From: CAYJWL01 sp964373855
GTDB taxonomy: Bacteria > Patescibacteriota > Andersenbacteria > UBA10190
Assembly: GCA_964373855.1 (NCBI GenBank)
Contig: CAYJWL010000040.1
Span: 1-7,496, forward strand
Direction: 5' to 3'
DNA length: 7,496 nucleotides
Shown here: one piece after another, positions 6,514 through 7,496 of the stretch
How the letters are laid out: every line of letters starts with the position of its first letter
How positions within the stretch are numbered: position 1 is the stretch's first letter
Translations under genes and position numbers: made by a program
Notes under the pieces: generated by a model
Seen by the model: only the letters and a program-made list of their open reading frames with translations
The model's database searches: none
Told to the model about the DNA's origin: nothing

Positions 6514-6518
6514 TCCTT
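6514..6518 (-). promoter_or_regulatory. Likely ribosome binding site of ssb, unusually close to the start
   Basis: AAGGA on the - strand ends only 2 nt before the ssb ATG, where 5-9 nt is usual. It is the only purine-rich candidate there and directly follows the heptad array. The match is good but the spacing is poor, so it may be weak. Confidence 0.4.
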
Positions 6519-6521
6519 AAC

Positions 6522-6556
6522 TTACAGATTACTCATTACAAGTTACAGGTTACAAG
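6522..6556. repeat. Five-unit heptanucleotide repeat filling the rpsF-ssb spacer
   Basis: On the + strand TTAC occurs at 6522, 6529, 6536, 6543 and 6550, an exact 7-nt period. The units are TTACAGA, TTACTCA, TTACAAG, TTACAGG and TTACAAG. The array occupies 35 of the 45 intergenic bases and touches the rpsF stop codon. On the transcribed (-) strand every unit ends in GTAA, so a TAA falls in each of the three reading frames. It is not a hairpin or a terminator. Confidence 0.75.
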
Positions 6557-7009
6557 TCACTTAACTTCTTCGGTGAGGGCTTCTTCTATCCCTTTCTCAA
6601 CCTCGGCCATGGTTACCTTCTTCTGCTCTTTCGCTTGTGCTGGCCGCTGGTGTCCCCGGCCGCCCTTGCCGGATTCAGGCTGTTTTACTTTCTCTAAAAG
6701 CTCTGGGCTTAGGTCCTCGCGCCAGGGGGTTCTTACCAACGAGAAACGGAGCAGGCCGTCGGTTTTTTTAAGGAAGGTGCGGATCTCATCAACTTTTTCC
6801 GGCTCTATGTGGAAATGGATACTGCGGATAAAAGCGGCTTGATTTTTATTAATGGGGTAGGCCAACTTGCGTCGCAGCGAGGGTGAGGCGTGATCAGCCA
6901 CGCCGGCCAGTTCGGAAACTTTTGCATCAACGGCATTATTCAGCTCTCCCCGCGCCTCTTCAGGCGCTTGGGGATTTATCAGATATGTTAGTTCATATTC
7001 GGCGGGCAC
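6557..7009 (-). CDS. rpsF: Small ribosomal subunit protein bS6
   Basis: This 30S platform protein binds 16S rRNA together with bS18. It is 150 aa from a GTG start. The ferredoxin-like core covers residues about 4-96: AEYELTYLINPQAPEEAR, then the signature LRRKLAYPINKNQAAFIRSI, FHIEPEKVDEIRTFLKK and GLLRFSLVRTPW. A charged extension of about 50 residues follows. It has a Gly/Lys/Arg/Gln-rich stretch (about 111-131) and a final predicted helix, MAEVEKGIEEALTEEV. The extension makes the protein longer than the core family and may reach rRNA or neighbouring proteins. GTG 7009 puts the first beta strand at the usual distance from the N-terminus. There is no Shine-Dalgarno, and the promoter is only 11 nt upstream, which suggests leaderless translation. 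It leads the rpsF-ssb-rpsR operon. Confidence 0.93.
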   Translation of the reverse strand: MPAEYELTYLINPQAPEEARGELNNAVDAKVSELAGVADHASPSLRRKLAYPINKNQAAFIRSIHFHIEPEKVDEIRTFLKKTDGLLRFSLVRTPWREDLSPELLEKVKQPESGKGGRGHQRPAQAKEQKKVTMAEVEKGIEEALTEEVK

Positions 7010-7020
7010 AGTTTAGGTAC

Positions 7021-7047
7021 AGTATACCAGCAGTCCCTGAATGTCAA
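7021..7047 (-). promoter_or_regulatory. Predicted sigma70-type promoter of the rpsF-ssb-rpsR operon
   Basis: On the - strand there is a perfect -35 box TTGACA (7042-7047) preceded by T-rich sequence, and a -10 box TATACT (7021-7026) with a TGG just before it that serves as an extended -10 (TGn). The spacer is 15 bp, shorter than the usual 17; a second reading, TACTGT at 7019-7024, would give 17 bp but a weaker -10. It lies in the 60-bp gap between ychF and rpsF. Only 11 nt separate TATACT from the rpsF GTG, so transcription would begin about 3-5 nt before the start codon. Confidence 0.6.
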
Positions 7048-7069
7048 AAATGTTTTCGGCGCCGGTGTC

Positions 7070-7496
7070 TTATACTGAAAATTTAAACAACATAACGTCT
7101 CCGTCTTTGACGATGTACTGCTTGCCTTCATCGCGCACCTTTCCCGCTGATCGAGCGGCGGCATAGGAACCGGCTGTGGCCAAATCTTTGTAGGCCACAG
7201 TCTCGGCCCGGATGAATCCCCGCTCGAAATCCGAATGAATCTTCCCGGCTGCCTGCGGGGCAGTGCTGCCGGCGGTCACGGTCCAGGCACGAGTCTCTGT
7301 CGGTCCGGTGGTCAGGAAGGTGATAAGAGTGAGGAGTTTATAACTGGCCTGAATGAGGCGATCAAGGCCGGTGGCGGAGAGGCCATATTCCTTGAGGAAG
7401 GTCTGCCGCTCCTTTTCATCAAGCTCGACCAGCTCCTGTTCAATTTTTACACTAAGCAGCAGCACCGGAGAATAAAACTTCGAGAAGTCACTGATC
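7070..7496 (-). CDS. ychF: Redox-regulated P-loop ATPase YchF (C-terminal part, 5' end outside window)
   Basis: This is the last 141 residues of YchF/OLA1, a universally conserved Obg-family P-loop protein that prefers ATP and associates with ribosomes. The visible part opens in SPVLLLSVKIEQELVEL, continues with a coiled-coil/helical segment (DEKERQTFLKEYGLSATGLD), and then shows the TGS domain: LITFLTTGPTETRAWTV, then APQAAGKIHSDFERGFIRAE and the closing DGDVMLFKFSV. The HSDFERGFIRAE block is diagnostic. The frame is open to the right edge, so the GTG at 7465 is an internal valine and the G domain lies outside. It is upstream of rpsF on the same strand with a promoter between them, so rpsF can be expressed separately. 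Identity is very secure. Confidence 0.95.
   Translation of the reverse strand, partial: ISDFSKFYSPVLLLSVKIEQELVELDEKERQTFLKEYGLSATGLDRLIQASYKLLTLITFLTTGPTETRAWTVTAGSTAPQAAGKIHSDFERGFIRAETVAYKDLATAGSYAAARSAGKVRDEGKQYIVKDGDVMLFKFSV

Noticed and set aside
7050..7062. GGCGCC palindrome followed by T-rich sequence as a ychF terminator
   Set aside because: The palindrome has no loop and cannot fold as a hairpin. The T-run is better explained as the flank of the -35 box.

Overview
This window reads as an ordinary bacterial housekeeping region. It most likely comes from a Patescibacteria (Candidate Phyla Radiation) genome of moderate GC. That placement is inferred from protein style and gene order: rpoC directly followed by ftsK, then a short RodZ-like HTH/membrane gene and recA; an rpsF-ssb-rpsR operon in which an RNHCP zinc protein occupies the place where many bacteria carry rplI (bL9); very short intergenic gaps; and weak or absent Shine-Dalgarno sequences. 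No phage, transposase, CRISPR, tRNA or rRNA was seen. The longest stretch without a gene is about 90 bases, so the window is almost fully coding.

The left part (1-5360) is all on the + strand. It holds the 3' end of rpoC (bridge helix through to the C-terminus of RNA polymerase beta'), an FtsK/SpoIIIE DNA translocase, a RodZ-like protein (HTH_25 domain, one membrane segment, Ig-like extracytoplasmic domain) that overlaps ftsK by 7 nt, and recA. No convincing terminator separates these genes, so they may be read as one transcript linking transcription, chromosome segregation, cell shape and recombination.

The right part (5375-7496) is all on the - strand. In transcription order it holds the C-terminal part of ychF (window edge), rpsF (bS6), ssb, rpsR (bS18, zinc-binding form) and a small RNHCP-domain protein. 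A good sigma70-type promoter lies between ychF and rpsF, so close to the rpsF GTG start that the message would be nearly leaderless. The two arms converge: recA and the RNHCP gene end only 14 bp apart.

The least expected sequence is in the small spacers of the ribosomal-protein operon. The rpsF-ssb gap is almost entirely five exact-period 7-nt repeats (TTACNNN on the + strand), and the ssb-rpsR gap holds a second, different 7-nt periodic array (AACTNNN). Neither is explained by coding sequence, a terminator or a normal ribosome binding site. In the first array, a TAA occurs every 7 nt on the transcribed strand, which closes all three reading frames.
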